Positions 35,779-45,230 are shown, counted from the first letter of the stretch. The stretch is DNA of 64,000 nucleotides from JAFAGX01 sp035622175 (GCA_035622175.1 DASPVV010000191.1:11521-75520), one strand, 5' to 3'. A program made the numbers and translations. Notes: generated by a model not told the origin, from the sequence alone.

Positions 35779-35834
35779 GCATGCTCCATGGCGTGCGGAG
35801 GACGAGCCGCAGGCGACTCCAATCCAGAGCATGC
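35779..35834. repeat. Inverted repeat between sucC and sucD
   Basis: GCATGCTC (35779-35786) and GAGCATGC (35827-35834) can pair around 40 bases that also contain short complementary pieces (GGAG/CTCC). The structure would lie between the two cistrons on the mRNA and may affect processing or relative expression. Confidence 0.45.
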
Positions 35835-35860
35835 GAGGCTGAGGAGCAAACCATACCATC

Positions 35861-36739
35861 ATGAGCATCCTTATCGATAAATCCACACGCGTCATTGTGC
35901 AAGGCTTGACGGGACGGGAGGGCACCTTCCATGCCAAAGCCTGTGCAGAATACGGAACCAAGATTGTCGGCGGTGTGACTCCCGGAAAGGGCGGCAGCAC
36001 TCACGAGGGCTGGCCTGTTTTCAATACCGTCCAAGAAGCCGTCGACAGAACTGGGGCTGATGCTTCGATTCTTTTTGTTCCTCCCGCCGCGGCGGCCGAT
36101 GCCATTATGGAGGCGGCCGACGCCGAGATTGAACTGATCGTCGCGATCACGGAGGGGATTCCCACCCTGGACATGGTGCGCGCCTGGGAATTCCTGCAGG
36201 ACCGACGGGCGCGCCTGATCGGCCCCAACTGTCCCGGCATCATCTCCCCGGGGAAGTCGAAGATCGGTATCATGCCGGGGCACATTCATCGCGAGGGGCC
36301 GGTGGGAATTGTTTCCCGCTCGGGCACCTTGACCTACGAAGCGGTTTTCCAACTCACGACCCGCAATGTCGGGCAGTCTACCGCCATCGGAATCGGCGGC
36401 GACCCGATCATCGGTACGAGCTTTGTCGATGCTTTGGAGCTGTTTAACAAGGATCCGCAAACCGAGATTGTAGTCATGATCGGAGAGATTGGCGGTCAAG
36501 CTGAAGAGACGGCAGCCGCCTATGTGAAAGCGCACATGAAGAAGCCGGTGGTTGGGTTCATTGCTGGCCAGACCGCGCCTCCGGGACGCCGTATGGGTCA
36601 TGCGGGAGCGATCATCTCCGGGGGTACGGGAACGGCCACGGAGAAGATCAAGGCCATGGAAGATGCCGGAATTCGTGTCACCCGCTCGCCGGCCGAAATT
36701 GGCGAGACGGTCGTGGCGGCAATGGGAGTGAAGGTTTAG
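35861..36739 (+). CDS. sucD: Succinyl-CoA ligase subunit alpha
   Basis: A 292-residue subunit, standard length. It has the CoA-binding start MSILIDKSTRVIVQGLTGREGTF, GGVTPGKGG, GPNCPGIISP and GHAGAIISGGTGTATEKI, where the active-site His lies in GRRMGHAGA. It binds CoA and carries the phosphohistidine. The pair sucCD leads an operon with ndk and a tautomerase-like gene. Confidence 0.95.
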   Translation: MSILIDKSTRVIVQGLTGREGTFHAKACAEYGTKIVGGVTPGKGGSTHEGWPVFNTVQEAVDRTGADASILFVPPAAAADAIMEAADAEIELIVAITEGIPTLDMVRAWEFLQDRRARLIGPNCPGIISPGKSKIGIMPGHIHREGPVGIVSRSGTLTYEAVFQLTTRNVGQSTAIGIGGDPIIGTSFVDALELFNKDPQTEIVVMIGEIGGQAEETAAAYVKAHMKKPVVGFIAGQTAPPGRRMGHAGAIISGGTGTATEKIKAMEDAGIRVTRSPAEIGETVVAAMGVKV

Positions 36740-36802
36740 GAACCAGAGCGGAGGAGCGAAGAGCCGGTGACCGGCCGCACACTGAGGACGCATGGCTGAG
36801 CT

Positions 36803-37228
36803 ATGAAGACCCTAGAACGAACGCTTGCCATCATCAAGCCCGACGCGGTGCGCAAGCACGCGATCGGTAACATTATCGAACAACTCGAGAGCAACCGCTT
36901 CCACATCTTGGCGATGAAGATCCTTGAAATTTCGAAGCATCAGGCCGGCCAATTTTACGCTGTGCACGCGCACCGGCCTTTCTACAATTCCCTGACCGAT
37001 TTCATGTCGAGCGGACCGGTCGTGGTGTTGGCCCTCGAGAGAGAGAATGCCATCGCTGATCTCCGCAAGCTCATGGGCGCAACCAATCCTGCCGATGCCG
37101 CGGATGGAACCATCCGCAAGAGGTGGGCCACCAACATCGAGCAGAATGCCATCCATGGCTCGGATGGCGAGGAATCGGCCCGGTTTGAGCTTAGTTATTT
37201 TTTTGCCGGATACGAGTTGACAGGTTAA
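36803..37228 (+). CDS. ndk: Nucleoside diphosphate kinase
   Basis: A 141-residue Ndk. LERTLAIIKPDAVRKHAIGNII is the family start, and NAIHGSDGEESARFEL contains the phosphorylated His near residue 116. It equilibrates nucleoside triphosphates and can use the nucleotide made by SucCD. It follows sucD by 63 bases with a small GCCGG/CCGGC hairpin in between. Confidence 0.95.
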   Translation: MKTLERTLAIIKPDAVRKHAIGNIIEQLESNRFHILAMKILEISKHQAGQFYAVHAHRPFYNSLTDFMSSGPVVVLALERENAIADLRKLMGATNPADAADGTIRKRWATNIEQNAIHGSDGEESARFELSYFFAGYELTG

Positions 37229-37253
37229 TTTCGCTGCATCCGATCGAGTGGCC

Positions 37254-37266
37254 GGAGGTAACCTCC
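37254..37266 (+). promoter_or_regulatory. Shine-Dalgarno-masking hairpin before the tautomerase gene
   Basis: GGAGG (37254-37258), TAA, CCTCC (37262-37266), directly before ATG 37267. The ribosome site can pair completely with the sequence next to the start codon, a five-pair all-G/C-rich stem, so translation may depend on opening this hairpin. Confidence 0.5.
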
Positions 37267-37461
37267 ATGCCGTTGGTCCAAATCACGATGTTGAGCGGTC
37301 GAACCACTGAGCAAAAGCGCCGGCTGGCTCAGCGCATTACGGATGCGTTGGTCGAAGAGGCGGGCGCGCGCCGCGAAGCGGTCGTCGTTGCCTTCCATGA
37401 AGTGTCGAAGGAAAACTATGCTTCGGGCGGGGTGTTGCTGGCGGATCAGACGCCGCGGTGA
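37267..37461 (+). CDS. 4-oxalocrotonate tautomerase family protein
   Basis: A 64-residue protein with Pro at position 2 (P1 after Met removal), the catalytic base of this family (MPLVQITMLSGRTTEQKRRL). The length and beta-alpha-beta pattern match the small tautomerases that assemble as hexamers. The usual second catalytic Arg seems shifted. Location after sucCD-ndk does not identify a substrate. Its ribosome site is masked by a hairpin. Confidence 0.85.
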   Translation: MPLVQITMLSGRTTEQKRRLAQRITDALVEEAGARREAVVVAFHEVSKENYASGGVLLADQTPR

Positions 37462-37561
37462 CGGCCGGATCCTGCGCCCCTAACTTCGCCCGCACCGCAG
37501 GTTCGAGCGGTTCCTCCCGCCTGGCCGAGTCCCGCCTGGGAGGGCGGATCGAGGCAGGCCC

Positions 37562-37849
37562 TCATCCCAAGGGTTCATACAGCTGGCCTTCGATGCGGTC
37601 CCCTATCTTAGGCAGTTCCTTGCGTACATAGCGAAGAAAGTGGGGCGTGGAGCGGTGGGCTTCGAGGGCGGCATCGTCCTTGTATTGTTCGTAGACAAAG
37701 AAGCGGCGCGGATCGGTTTTGTGTCGGTGAACCTGGAACATCAGGCACCCGTCTTCCTTGCGCGATTCCTCGGCCAACTTGGCAAACACCGTCGCCACTT
37801 CTGCTTCACGACCGGCTTTCGCCATCCAAGTTACCGCCAGAACCACCAT
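37562..37849 (-). CDS. Antibiotic biosynthesis monooxygenase (ABM) domain protein
   Basis: A 95-residue protein from ATG 37849, 13 bases after the purA stop, with GGAG upstream. MVVLAVTWMAKAGREAEVATVFAKLAEESRKEDGCLMFQVH and FFVYEQYKDDAALEAHRSTPHF show the ABM dimeric ferredoxin-like fold. Relatives include quinol monooxygenases such as YgiN and heme-degrading enzymes. Probably in one transcript with purA. Substrate unknown. Confidence 0.85.
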   Translation of the reverse strand: MVVLAVTWMAKAGREAEVATVFAKLAEESRKEDGCLMFQVHRHKTDPRRFFVYEQYKDDAALEAHRSTPHFLRYVRKELPKIGDRIEGQLYEPLG

Positions 37850-37862
37850 GCGAGACTCCGGT

Positions 37863-39209
37863 TCATGGTTTTGCGTGTGCCCTGGTTCTCGATCCTGTGA
37901 ACTCGTCGAGGTGGCGCGCAAATTCATCGCTAAAGATGGTTTGTTCACGGCCCGGCCCGGTCGAGATCACGGCGATGCGGCTACCGGTTTCCCTTTCGAG
38001 AAAAGCGAGATACTCACGCGCCGCTTGGGGCAACTTCTCCAATTTTGTCACTCCGTGAGTTGACTTCTGCCATCCGGGTAGCTTGCGGTAAATGCATTCG
38101 ATCTTCCCGAATCCACTATCGTCGGCCGGCACCTCCTCGGTTGGTTTGCCACCGAGTTTATAGGCAACGCATACCGGAATCTCTGCCAGCTCATCGAGTA
38201 CATCCAGCTTGGTAACCACCAGCCAGGAGATTCCGTTAATCATGCCAGCGTAGCGCAACAGTGGCAAATCAATCCATCCACAGCGCCGTGGACGTCCGGT
38301 AACGGCGCCGAATTCATTTCCACGGGCTCTGAGCAGATCGGCGCTTGCGTCCCGGGCTTCTGTAGGGAAGGGTCCTTCGCCCACCCTCGTGCAATACGCT
38401 TTCGTGACGCCGATCACGGTGTGGATCGAAGTCGGGGCTACGCCCGTCCCGATCGCCGCCCCACCCGATGTGGCGCTCGAAGAAGTGACGAAAGGATAAG
38501 TTCCATGGTCGATGTCGAGCATCGTGCCCTGGGCACCTTCGAAGAGGATGGAATCGCCACTGGTGAGCGCTTGATTCAACAACACCGCCGTATCGGAAAC
38601 GAAGGGGGTCATTTGCGCGGAAGCGGCAGCGTATTCGGCATACATTTTATCCGGATCGAGCGGCTCGGAGTTAAACAGCGCGTGGGCGATCATGTTCTTT
38701 TCGCGGCAGGCGTTTTCAATATGGGTCTTGAGCAGCCTCAAATCCAGAAGATCGGCAACCCGCAGGCCGCGCCGTCCCATTTTGTCTTCGTACGCCGGGC
38801 CAATACCGCGCGAAGTAGTTCCAATTTTTACCCGGCCCGGAGCATTCTCGGAAGCCAGTTCGATCATGCGGTGATAGGGAAGGATGACGTGAGCACGGTT
38901 GCTGACAAACAGAGTCCCATCCACTTTGATCCCCTCGCCACGCAGGGCCGCCACTTCCTTCAGAAATGCTATGGGATCGAGGACCACGCCATTCCCGATG
39001 ACGCTGCGGCAGCTGGGTCGTAGTACACCGCAGGGGACCAGTTGGAGAACGAATTTCTTTCCATTGGCGACGACGGTATGGCCGGCATTGTGTCCGCCGG
39101 CATAGCGCGCCACAATGGAAAAGTTGTGCGCGAGCACGTCGACGATCTTGCCCTTGCCCTCATCGCCCCACTGGGCGCCGACAACGACCGCAGTTTTCCC
39201 CGTCGTCAA
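37863..39209 (-). CDS. purA: Adenylosuccinate synthetase
   Basis: A 448-residue PurA. Start at TTG 39209 (GGAG six bases upstream), since no ATG fits. QWGDEGKGKIVD is the GTP-binding loop; GGHNAGHTVV and GTTSRGIGPAYEDK are the IMP site; VTKLDVLD binds the base. It makes adenylosuccinate from IMP and aspartate. It heads an operon with the ABM protein and is divergent from mutM. Confidence 0.93.
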   Translation of the reverse strand: MTTGKTAVVVGAQWGDEGKGKIVDVLAHNFSIVARYAGGHNAGHTVVANGKKFVLQLVPCGVLRPSCRSVIGNGVVLDPIAFLKEVAALRGEGIKVDGTLFVSNRAHVILPYHRMIELASENAPGRVKIGTTSRGIGPAYEDKMGRRGLRVADLLDLRLLKTHIENACREKNMIAHALFNSEPLDPDKMYAEYAAASAQMTPFVSDTAVLLNQALTSGDSILFEGAQGTMLDIDHGTYPFVTSSSATSGGAAIGTGVAPTSIHTVIGVTKAYCTRVGEGPFPTEARDASADLLRARGNEFGAVTGRPRRCGWIDLPLLRYAGMINGISWLVVTKLDVLDELAEIPVCVAYKLGGKPTEEVPADDSGFGKIECIYRKLPGWQKSTHGVTKLEKLPQAAREYLAFLERETGSRIAVISTGPGREQTIFSDEFARHLDEFTGSRTRAHAKP

Positions 39210-39466
39210 AACTGACTCCGTCAACCAGTGTTGAACGGCTGCCCCCAGCCGCTGGCACACGGTTCTCTCGTGCTGGCCTCATGCGCTGAATCCGCCCGAC
39301 CAAGGCGGAGCGGAAATGTACGTCGCATGATAACCTGCCAGGCTCAGCATGGGCAATTCGGTGTCGAAGCGGTGATTTTTGCCGGGGGCAGGGTTCGCGG
39401 TTGCCCGCGAGTCGCTTCCGCTTCGAGCCCGCGACAGGTGAGACCCGAGGAAGATAGACTATCCCT

Positions 39467-40333
39467 ATGCCAGAGCTCCCCGAAGTCGAAACCATCGCCC
39501 GCGGGTTGGCCAGTCGTGTCGCGGGCGACGTGATCGACTCGGTTTGGCTGGGAGCAAAGCCTGAACCTTTCAAGTCTGCCGCGGCCGAGATCATGGCTAC
39601 ACTCCAATCGAGGCGCATCGCGCACGTGCGGCGGGTTGGGAAGCATCTCGTGTTCGATCTCGAAACCCTCAGGCCGACTCCCTTGCCCGCCCGGAGCAGA
39701 AGCGCCCGAGGGATGAGGACGAGCGCGGCTCGATCCGGGGCCGCCCAGTGGATTGTGCATTTGGGCATGACCGGACGCATGCTCGTTTGCCAGGCGGACG
39801 AGCCGGTCGCCAAGCATACTCACGCCATCGCCCATCTGGCCTCGGGCCGGGAGTTACGATTCGTGGACCCCCGCCGCTTCGGGCGGTTAAGCGTTGCCCG
39901 CGGATTCCGAGCTCCCGGTTCGGAGCCGCTCGAAGTGGAACGGGAGTGCTTCGTGAAGCTTTTCGGAGGTCGCAAGACACCGATTAAGAGTGCGCTCCTC
40001 AATCAGAAACTGCTCAGTGGTGTAGGCAATATCTACGCCGACGAATCCCTGTTTCGCGCCGCCCTCCGGCCTCGGCGGCGGGCGGCATCGCTCAGCCGGG
40101 AGGAACTACGGCGACTTTATCGTGCGGTGCGGGAAGTGCTGCAGGAGGCGATTGCTCTTGGCGGATCGTCGGTCTCCGACTATGTGGACGCGGATGGCGA
40201 AGAGGGCTGGTTCCAGCTGCAACATCGGGTGTACGGCCGTGCCGGCGAACCTTGTCTGGTTTGCCAGACTCCCATCGAGCGCCGGGTGATTGCCGGACGT
40301 TCCAGTCACTATTGCCCACGTTGCCAGCACTGA
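39467..40333 (+). CDS. mutM: Formamidopyrimidine-DNA glycosylase
   Basis: A 288-residue Fpg. The start MPELPEVETIARGL gives the catalytic Pro and Glu, GKHLVFDL contains a conserved Lys, QKLLSGVGNIYADESLF is the helix-two-turn-helix, and CLVCQTPIERRVIAGRSSHYCPRCQ is the C-terminal zinc finger. It cuts out 8-oxoguanine and other oxidised purines. With AlkB at the left edge, it is the second base-repair gene in the window. Confidence 0.95.
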   Translation: MPELPEVETIARGLASRVAGDVIDSVWLGAKPEPFKSAAAEIMATLQSRRIAHVRRVGKHLVFDLETLRPTPLPARSRSARGMRTSAARSGAAQWIVHLGMTGRMLVCQADEPVAKHTHAIAHLASGRELRFVDPRRFGRLSVARGFRAPGSEPLEVERECFVKLFGGRKTPIKSALLNQKLLSGVGNIYADESLFRAALRPRRRAASLSREELRRLYRAVREVLQEAIALGGSSVSDYVDADGEEGWFQLQHRVYGRAGEPCLVCQTPIERRVIAGRSSHYCPRCQH

Positions 40334-40383
40334 GACGACACAAACATCAGAAATACGAGATGATAGCCTGGGGAGCCTGACCT

Positions 40384-41427
40384 ATGCCCGACTACTCGAT
40401 TGGCGTGGATCTTGGCGGCACCAACCTCCGCATCGCGGCGGTCGGCCCGCAGGGAAACTTGCTGGAAAAAATCACTCTGGGCACGCGGGTGGCGCTCGGC
40501 CGCGATCGGGTCGTGCGTGACATGTGCGATGCGGTCGAGCGCGTGCGGGCTGAATACCGCGGCAGGGGTTCCCTCCTTGGCATCGGCATTGGCGTTCCGG
40601 GGATCATCGACATGAACACGGGCATGGTTCATGAATCGCCCAATCTCCCAGACTGGGCGAACTACCCGGTACGGGGTGAGATCGAGAGGCGACTGGGAAC
40701 GCGGGTGGTTCTCGAAAATGACGCCAATTCGGCTGCCCTGGGAGAGAAGTGGCTGGGAGCCGCGCGCGACGTGGCGGACATGGCCATGCTGACCCTGGGA
40801 ACCGGAGTTGGCGGAGGGCTGGTGGTGGGTGGACGCGTCTGGCATGGCATGATCGGCATGGCCGGAGAGTTCGGTCATTTCACCGTAGAGCCCGACGGAG
40901 TTCGATGCGGCTGCGGCAACCACGGCTGCCTGGAAGCCTACGCTTCGGCGACGGCCATCGTGCGCATGGCTCGCGAGGCCATCGCCGTGGGGGCTGCCCC
41001 TGAGTTGTCGCGGGTCGCCGGTTCCGATCCCGAGTTTAGTGCGAAGGTGGTCTACAATCTTGCGGTCCAGGGAGACGAGCAGGCCCGCGAGATCTTCCGT
41101 CGGGTCGGCAGGGCGTTAGGAATCGTGCTCTCCAGCCTGGTGAATGCCCTCAACCTTCCCATGTACGTGATCGGTGGTGGCGTGGCCAGCGCCTGGGAGG
41201 CGTTCTCACCAGCGATGTTCGAAGAGCTGCGCAAGCGTTCGATGGTCTACGCCGCCACCGCCCCGGAGCTCTCGGAGGCGGGAGGGACTGGGGCGTATGG
41301 GGGAGGGATGGCAAGCGCGAAAACCCTGGTTACGCGGGCGTTGCTCGGAAGCGATGCCGGCCTGTTTGGCGCGGCACGCTTAGCCTTGTTGGATGGAGAC
41401 CAGCCGAAGCCCGCCAAGGCCAGCTGA
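40384..41427 (+). CDS. ROK-family glucokinase-like sugar kinase
   Basis: A 347-residue kinase. The ATP-binding DLGGTNLRIA begins near residue 8; GVPGIIDMNTG and ENDANSAALGEKWLGAA hold the sugar site with the catalytic Asp; CGCGNHGCLEAYAS is the ROK zinc motif. GGGVASAW closes the adenine site. It phosphorylates glucose or a related hexose; the precise sugar is not sure. It follows mutM by 50 bases. Confidence 0.9.
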   Translation: MPDYSIGVDLGGTNLRIAAVGPQGNLLEKITLGTRVALGRDRVVRDMCDAVERVRAEYRGRGSLLGIGIGVPGIIDMNTGMVHESPNLPDWANYPVRGEIERRLGTRVVLENDANSAALGEKWLGAARDVADMAMLTLGTGVGGGLVVGGRVWHGMIGMAGEFGHFTVEPDGVRCGCGNHGCLEAYASATAIVRMAREAIAVGAAPELSRVAGSDPEFSAKVVYNLAVQGDEQAREIFRRVGRALGIVLSSLVNALNLPMYVIGGGVASAWEAFSPAMFEELRKRSMVYAATAPELSEAGGTGAYGGGMASAKTLVTRALLGSDAGLFGAARLALLDGDQPKPAKAS

Positions 41428-41502
41428 TGTCGAACCCACTGCCATGCTTCTCGCCCTCGCCTGGCTCGAAGGTTGCGCTGCATCCGAGATGGTTTGTGGC
41501 GG

Positions 41503-42630
41503 CTAGCCAAGCTCTCTCCGCCCGACCGCCTTCCGGAGGGCGCTCAGAAACAGGTCGTTCTGTTCGGGCGTGCCAATGGTGACGCGAATCGCGGTGGGAG
41601 CGCCCCACGGACCCAAGGGCCGGATGATAACGCCCTCCTGCTGCATGTGTTTCGCTACCTTGGCGGCGTCTTCCCCTAATTCGCAGTAGAGGAAATTGGC
41701 CCAGGTAGGAGGCACTGGATATCCCAGCCCTGCCATGGCCTCGATCAGCCGCTCGGCTTCGCAGGCATTGTTCAGCAGTGTTTTTTCGACGTGGGGTTGG
41801 TCGATGAGCGCCGCCACCGCCGCCGCTTGCGCTACCCCGGAAACGGAAAAAGTCGTGCGCATGCGTCCCACATAGGACATCAGTTCCGCCGGACCGATGC
41901 CATAACCAACCCGAACTCCTGCCAATCCGTGCGCCTTAGAAAACGTGCGCAGCACCACCACCTTCTGCCCGTGTCGTACGCAATCGACGGCATGGGAATA
42001 CTCGATGCCGCGCAGTCTCGCGAAATGCTCGGCGAAATCGTAATAAGCCTCATCCAAGATGGCGGTGACGTGATCGGGGAGCTTATTTAAGAAGTTGTCG
42101 ACGAGGGACGCGGTTCGGATGGTCCCGGTGGGATTGTTCGGATTGGAGAGAAAGACAAGGCGCGTTTGACGGTCCACCGCAGCCAGGATGGCGTCGAGGT
42201 CAAAGCTGTGCTCACGCATTGGAATTTGGATGAGCCGGCCACCGGCAGCTTGGGTAACGATGGGGTAGATGATGAAAGAACGCTCGCTCGTAATCGCATT
42301 CAACCCGGGTGAGAGCAAGGTTCGCGCAATCACGCCCAGCAACGCGGTTGAACCTGCCGCTGGCACTACGTTCTCTAGATCGAGGCCATGAGCCTTCGCT
42401 AACCTTTCTCGCAGCTCGCTGACCTCATTGTCGGGATAAAGATAGGCTTCGCGGAGAGCCCCCTGCATGGCCTGGATCGCCTTCGGCGAGGGCCCGAAAG
42501 GATTCTCGTTGGAAGCCAACTTGATGGCTTGCACGCCGCTCTCCTGTTGTGCCTGGCGGCGCGACTTCCCAGGTTTGTACAGCCCCAGGTGGCGCACATG
42601 TTCGGGCACAAGCTGGCTGAAATCGCTCAT
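41503..42630 (-). CDS. hisC: Histidinol-phosphate aminotransferase family
   Basis: A 375-residue class I/II PLP enzyme from ATG 42630 (GAGGAAG upstream). KLASNENPFGPSPKA is the HisC N-terminal motif, SNPNNPTG the cofactor loop, and RTFSKAHGLAGVRVGYG holds the Schiff-base Lys. It exchanges amino groups with imidazole-acetol phosphate in histidine synthesis. The rest of the his operon is not near, so use with aromatic amino acids is also possible. Confidence 0.85.
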   Translation of the reverse strand: MSDFSQLVPEHVRHLGLYKPGKSRRQAQQESGVQAIKLASNENPFGPSPKAIQAMQGALREAYLYPDNEVSELRERLAKAHGLDLENVVPAAGSTALLGVIARTLLSPGLNAITSERSFIIYPIVTQAAGGRLIQIPMREHSFDLDAILAAVDRQTRLVFLSNPNNPTGTIRTASLVDNFLNKLPDHVTAILDEAYYDFAEHFARLRGIEYSHAVDCVRHGQKVVVLRTFSKAHGLAGVRVGYGIGPAELMSYVGRMRTTFSVSGVAQAAAVAALIDQPHVEKTLLNNACEAERLIEAMAGLGYPVPPTWANFLYCELGEDAAKVAKHMQQEGVIIRPLGPWGAPTAIRVTIGTPEQNDLFLSALRKAVGRRELG

Positions 42631-42759
42631 CTCGAACTTCCTCATCTTTACCATGGCCGAGAGCGTGGTGTCACGTTACGAGCTTGCAGGGCGAGACAAA
42701 CCGAGTGCTGAATCCGCTGCTGGATTCCGGGATCAGTCTGGGGCAGAGGTTTGGAATGG

Positions 42760-43491
42760 TTACTCGACGGCGGACTTCAGACGCGCCACCTCTTGCGGGC
42801 TGAGATAGCGGAATTTTCCGGGATGGACATCGAGCGTGAGAGGGCCATAGCGTACCCGCTTGATCTTTTCCACGTGATGGCCGACCTCTTCGAACATGCG
42901 CCGAATTTGGCGATTCTTGCCTTCGATGAGCGTCACTTCATACCATGGGTTCGCGGCTGGGTGCAGCAGCCGAATTTTGGCCGGGGCGGTCTGGGCTCTC
43001 GTTCCGCGCGCTGAAGGGAGGGAGATCCCATCCCGCAACCGCGCCAGGTCGGTCGCGGTGGGGGAGCCGGCTACCTTCACCAGATAGGTCTTGGGCACAC
43101 GCGAACCGGTCTTCATCAGGCGGCTTGCCAGATCGCCATCATTGGTCAGCAAGAGTAAGCCTTCGCTCGCATAATCGAGACGCCCAACCGGATACACCCG
43201 GGCCCCCACTTTGGGCAGAAGATCGATGACCGTGGGGCGATGCTCGGGATCGCGCACCGTGGTCACACAACCCTTCGGCTTGTTCATCAGAAGGTAAACC
43301 CGGCGCTCTGGTCCGCGCAATCGTTTGCCCTTCACGCGAATGTAATCGTGTTCGGGGTCGGCCTTGCTGCCCAATTCCGTAATCGTCTGGCCATTGACCG
43401 TAACCAGTCCGTTCCGGATCAGTTCTTCCGCGCTGCGGCGGGATGCAATTCCGGCGGCAGCAATGATCTTTTGCAGACGCTCAGCGGGCAC
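42760..43491 (-). CDS. rluB: 23S rRNA pseudouridine synthase, RluB/RsuA family
   Basis: A 243-residue protein with an S4 RNA-binding domain (MPAERLQKIIAAAGIASRRSAEELI) and the RsuA-type catalytic site VYPVGRLDYASEGLLLLTNDG, with the Asp in GRLDY. It would isomerise a uridine in ribosomal RNA; the RluB grouping is inferred from length and from its place after scpAB. Probably transcribed with scpB, 39 bases upstream. Confidence 0.88.
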   Translation of the reverse strand: MPAERLQKIIAAAGIASRRSAEELIRNGLVTVNGQTITELGSKADPEHDYIRVKGKRLRGPERRVYLLMNKPKGCVTTVRDPEHRPTVIDLLPKVGARVYPVGRLDYASEGLLLLTNDGDLASRLMKTGSRVPKTYLVKVAGSPTATDLARLRDGISLPSARGTRAQTAPAKIRLLHPAANPWYEVTLIEGKNRQIRRMFEEVGHHVEKIKRVRYGPLTLDVHPGKFRYLSPQEVARLKSAVE

Positions 43492-43530
43492 GGGGGTGTC
43501 CTGGCAGGTGCGCCAAGCTTGTATCCGGGT

Positions 43531-44259
43531 TCATGCCGCAGGCTCGCCCTCTTGCGGTCTCGGCGGCTCCGCCGGGCCCGGCTCTTTTACGCTCTGCTGG
43601 GCCACAGAATCATCCCCCGGGGAGGTCGGTTCGCCGGGCCCAGAATCGCATGCCGCATCCGTGGCCGGCTTGGTTTCAACCGGCGCTTCGCTCTCGAAGG
43701 ATTCGGCCACCAGTTTTTCGAACTCCTCCATACTTGGAAGCTCGCTGACATCATTGAGGCCGAAGCGCAGCAGGAATTCCTTCGTCGTCCGGTACAAAAT
43801 GGGCCGGCCAATGACGGCCTTGCGGCCTGCGGGGGCGATCAACTTGCGCTCGAGCAGCGTGGCAATGACACCACTGGAGTCCACGCCGCGAATCTCGCTG
43901 ATTTCAGGCACGGTGACCGGCTGCTTATAGGCAATGACAGCCAGGGTTTCAAGCGCCGGTAAGGAGAGCCGAATCGGGGGCTTCAAGCTCTTGGCAAAAG
44001 CGCTCACCACGTCGTGTTGCTCAGGCTTGGTGGACATGCGATAGCCACCGGCAAGCTGCCGAACTTCGATCCCATGATCCGGAGCGCCGTAATCGCGGGT
44101 AAGTTCTTCGAGCGCCGCCCGAACCTGCGACCGCACCTCGGCCTCATTGGCGGCGCCATCGAGGGAACCGGACGCTTTGACTAATGGCACCATCTGGTCC
44201 AGTGTGATCGGCATTTCCGCCGCGTAAATGATGGCTTCGAGTTTAGCTTTTAGACTCAT
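43531..44259 (-). CDS. scpB: Segregation and condensation protein B
   Basis: A 242-residue ScpB. MSLKAKLEAIIYAAEMPITLDQMVPL and PALETLAVIAYKQPVTVPEISEIRGVDSSGVIATLLERKLI are the two winged-helix domains. The last 60 residues are acidic and Pro-rich, a tail common in this family. With ScpA and SMC it compacts and separates chromosomes. Confidence 0.92.
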   Translation of the reverse strand: MSLKAKLEAIIYAAEMPITLDQMVPLVKASGSLDGAANEAEVRSQVRAALEELTRDYGAPDHGIEVRQLAGGYRMSTKPEQHDVVSAFAKSLKPPIRLSLPALETLAVIAYKQPVTVPEISEIRGVDSSGVIATLLERKLIAPAGRKAVIGRPILYRTTKEFLLRFGLNDVSELPSMEEFEKLVAESFESEAPVETKPATDAACDSGPGEPTSPGDDSVAQQSVKEPGPAEPPRPQEGEPAA

Positions 44260-44345
44260 GGGTCCGATTTCATGCGGTTGCCCTCGCGCTCAGCTCGAAC
44301 CAGGCCTCAAGCCGATTCGCGGGGTCTCGGGTTTTGGATGAACGG

Positions 44346-45230
44346 CTATCGCCAATCATCCCTTACGGCTGCCTGCTCCCCGGCGATGGATTCAAATCCC
44401 ACGTGCTTACGGATCAGAATCTCGCCGAATAGGCGCTCCTGACGCAACTGAATCGCTTGCAGGCGAACCAATTCGAGCAAGGCGAGAAACATGCAAACCA
44501 GCATCTGCGGCGATTGAACGTTGAACAACAACCGCTTCAGCCGGATGGGGCGATCTTCGACCGCCAAGCGTCTTTGCCAGTAATCGATCATCTGCCCAAC
44601 CGTCACCCGCTCTTCGTCCACCTGGACGACTGGCCGGTTGCGCACGCGATCGAGAACCTGTTGAAAAGTTTTGACCAGGTCGATGACATCGGCTGCGATG
44701 TCGGGCTCGGTGTCCCCGGCGTCTTTGAAATCCTTGAGTGTAGGGTTGGAACGCACGGCATCTTCGATCTGCTGCTTTTGCATGAGCATCTGAGCCGCAG
44801 ACTTGAACTTTTCATGTTCGATCAGCCGGTTGACCAGTTCTCTCCGGGGATCCTCCTGCGCCTCGGAAGTTTGGACCGGATCGCGCGGCAGCAGCATCTT
44901 CGATTTAATGTGGATCAGCACGGCGGCCATGTAAATAAACTCCGCGGCCACGTTGACGTCCAGTTCTTGCAACCGTTCCACGTAGGCCAGGTACTGCGCC
45001 GTAATCTTGGCGATCGGGATGTCATAGATGTCGATGTCCTGCTTGCGAATCAGGTCGAGGAGCAGGTCGAGCGGGCCCTCGTACACGCTTCCGACCGAGA
45101 CGGCAAAGGGAAAATCACTGTCCGGCTTCTCCCTGGCACCCTTCTCGCTGCGAACGTTGGTCGGAGCAGGAGGGCAGGTGGGAACCCTGGCGGTGTCTTC
45201 CTGATTCCCCGGACTGGGATTCGCACTCAC
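44346..45230 (-). CDS. scpA: Segregation and condensation protein A
   Basis: A 294-residue kleisin. It starts with GTG directly after the trpS TAA. Residues 40-55 (FAVSVGSVYEGPLDLLLDLIRKQDIDIYDIPIAKIT) are the ScpA signature that binds SMC, followed by AAEFIYMAAVLIHIKSKMLLPRD. The C-terminal part forms the second contact helix. It bridges SMC heads and binds ScpB. Confidence 0.92.
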   Translation of the reverse strand: MSANPSPGNQEDTARVPTCPPAPTNVRSEKGAREKPDSDFPFAVSVGSVYEGPLDLLLDLIRKQDIDIYDIPIAKITAQYLAYVERLQELDVNVAAEFIYMAAVLIHIKSKMLLPRDPVQTSEAQEDPRRELVNRLIEHEKFKSAAQMLMQKQQIEDAVRSNPTLKDFKDAGDTEPDIAADVIDLVKTFQQVLDRVRNRPVVQVDEERVTVGQMIDYWQRRLAVEDRPIRLKRLLFNVQSPQMLVCMFLALLELVRLQAIQLRQERLFGEILIRKHVGFESIAGEQAAVRDDWR

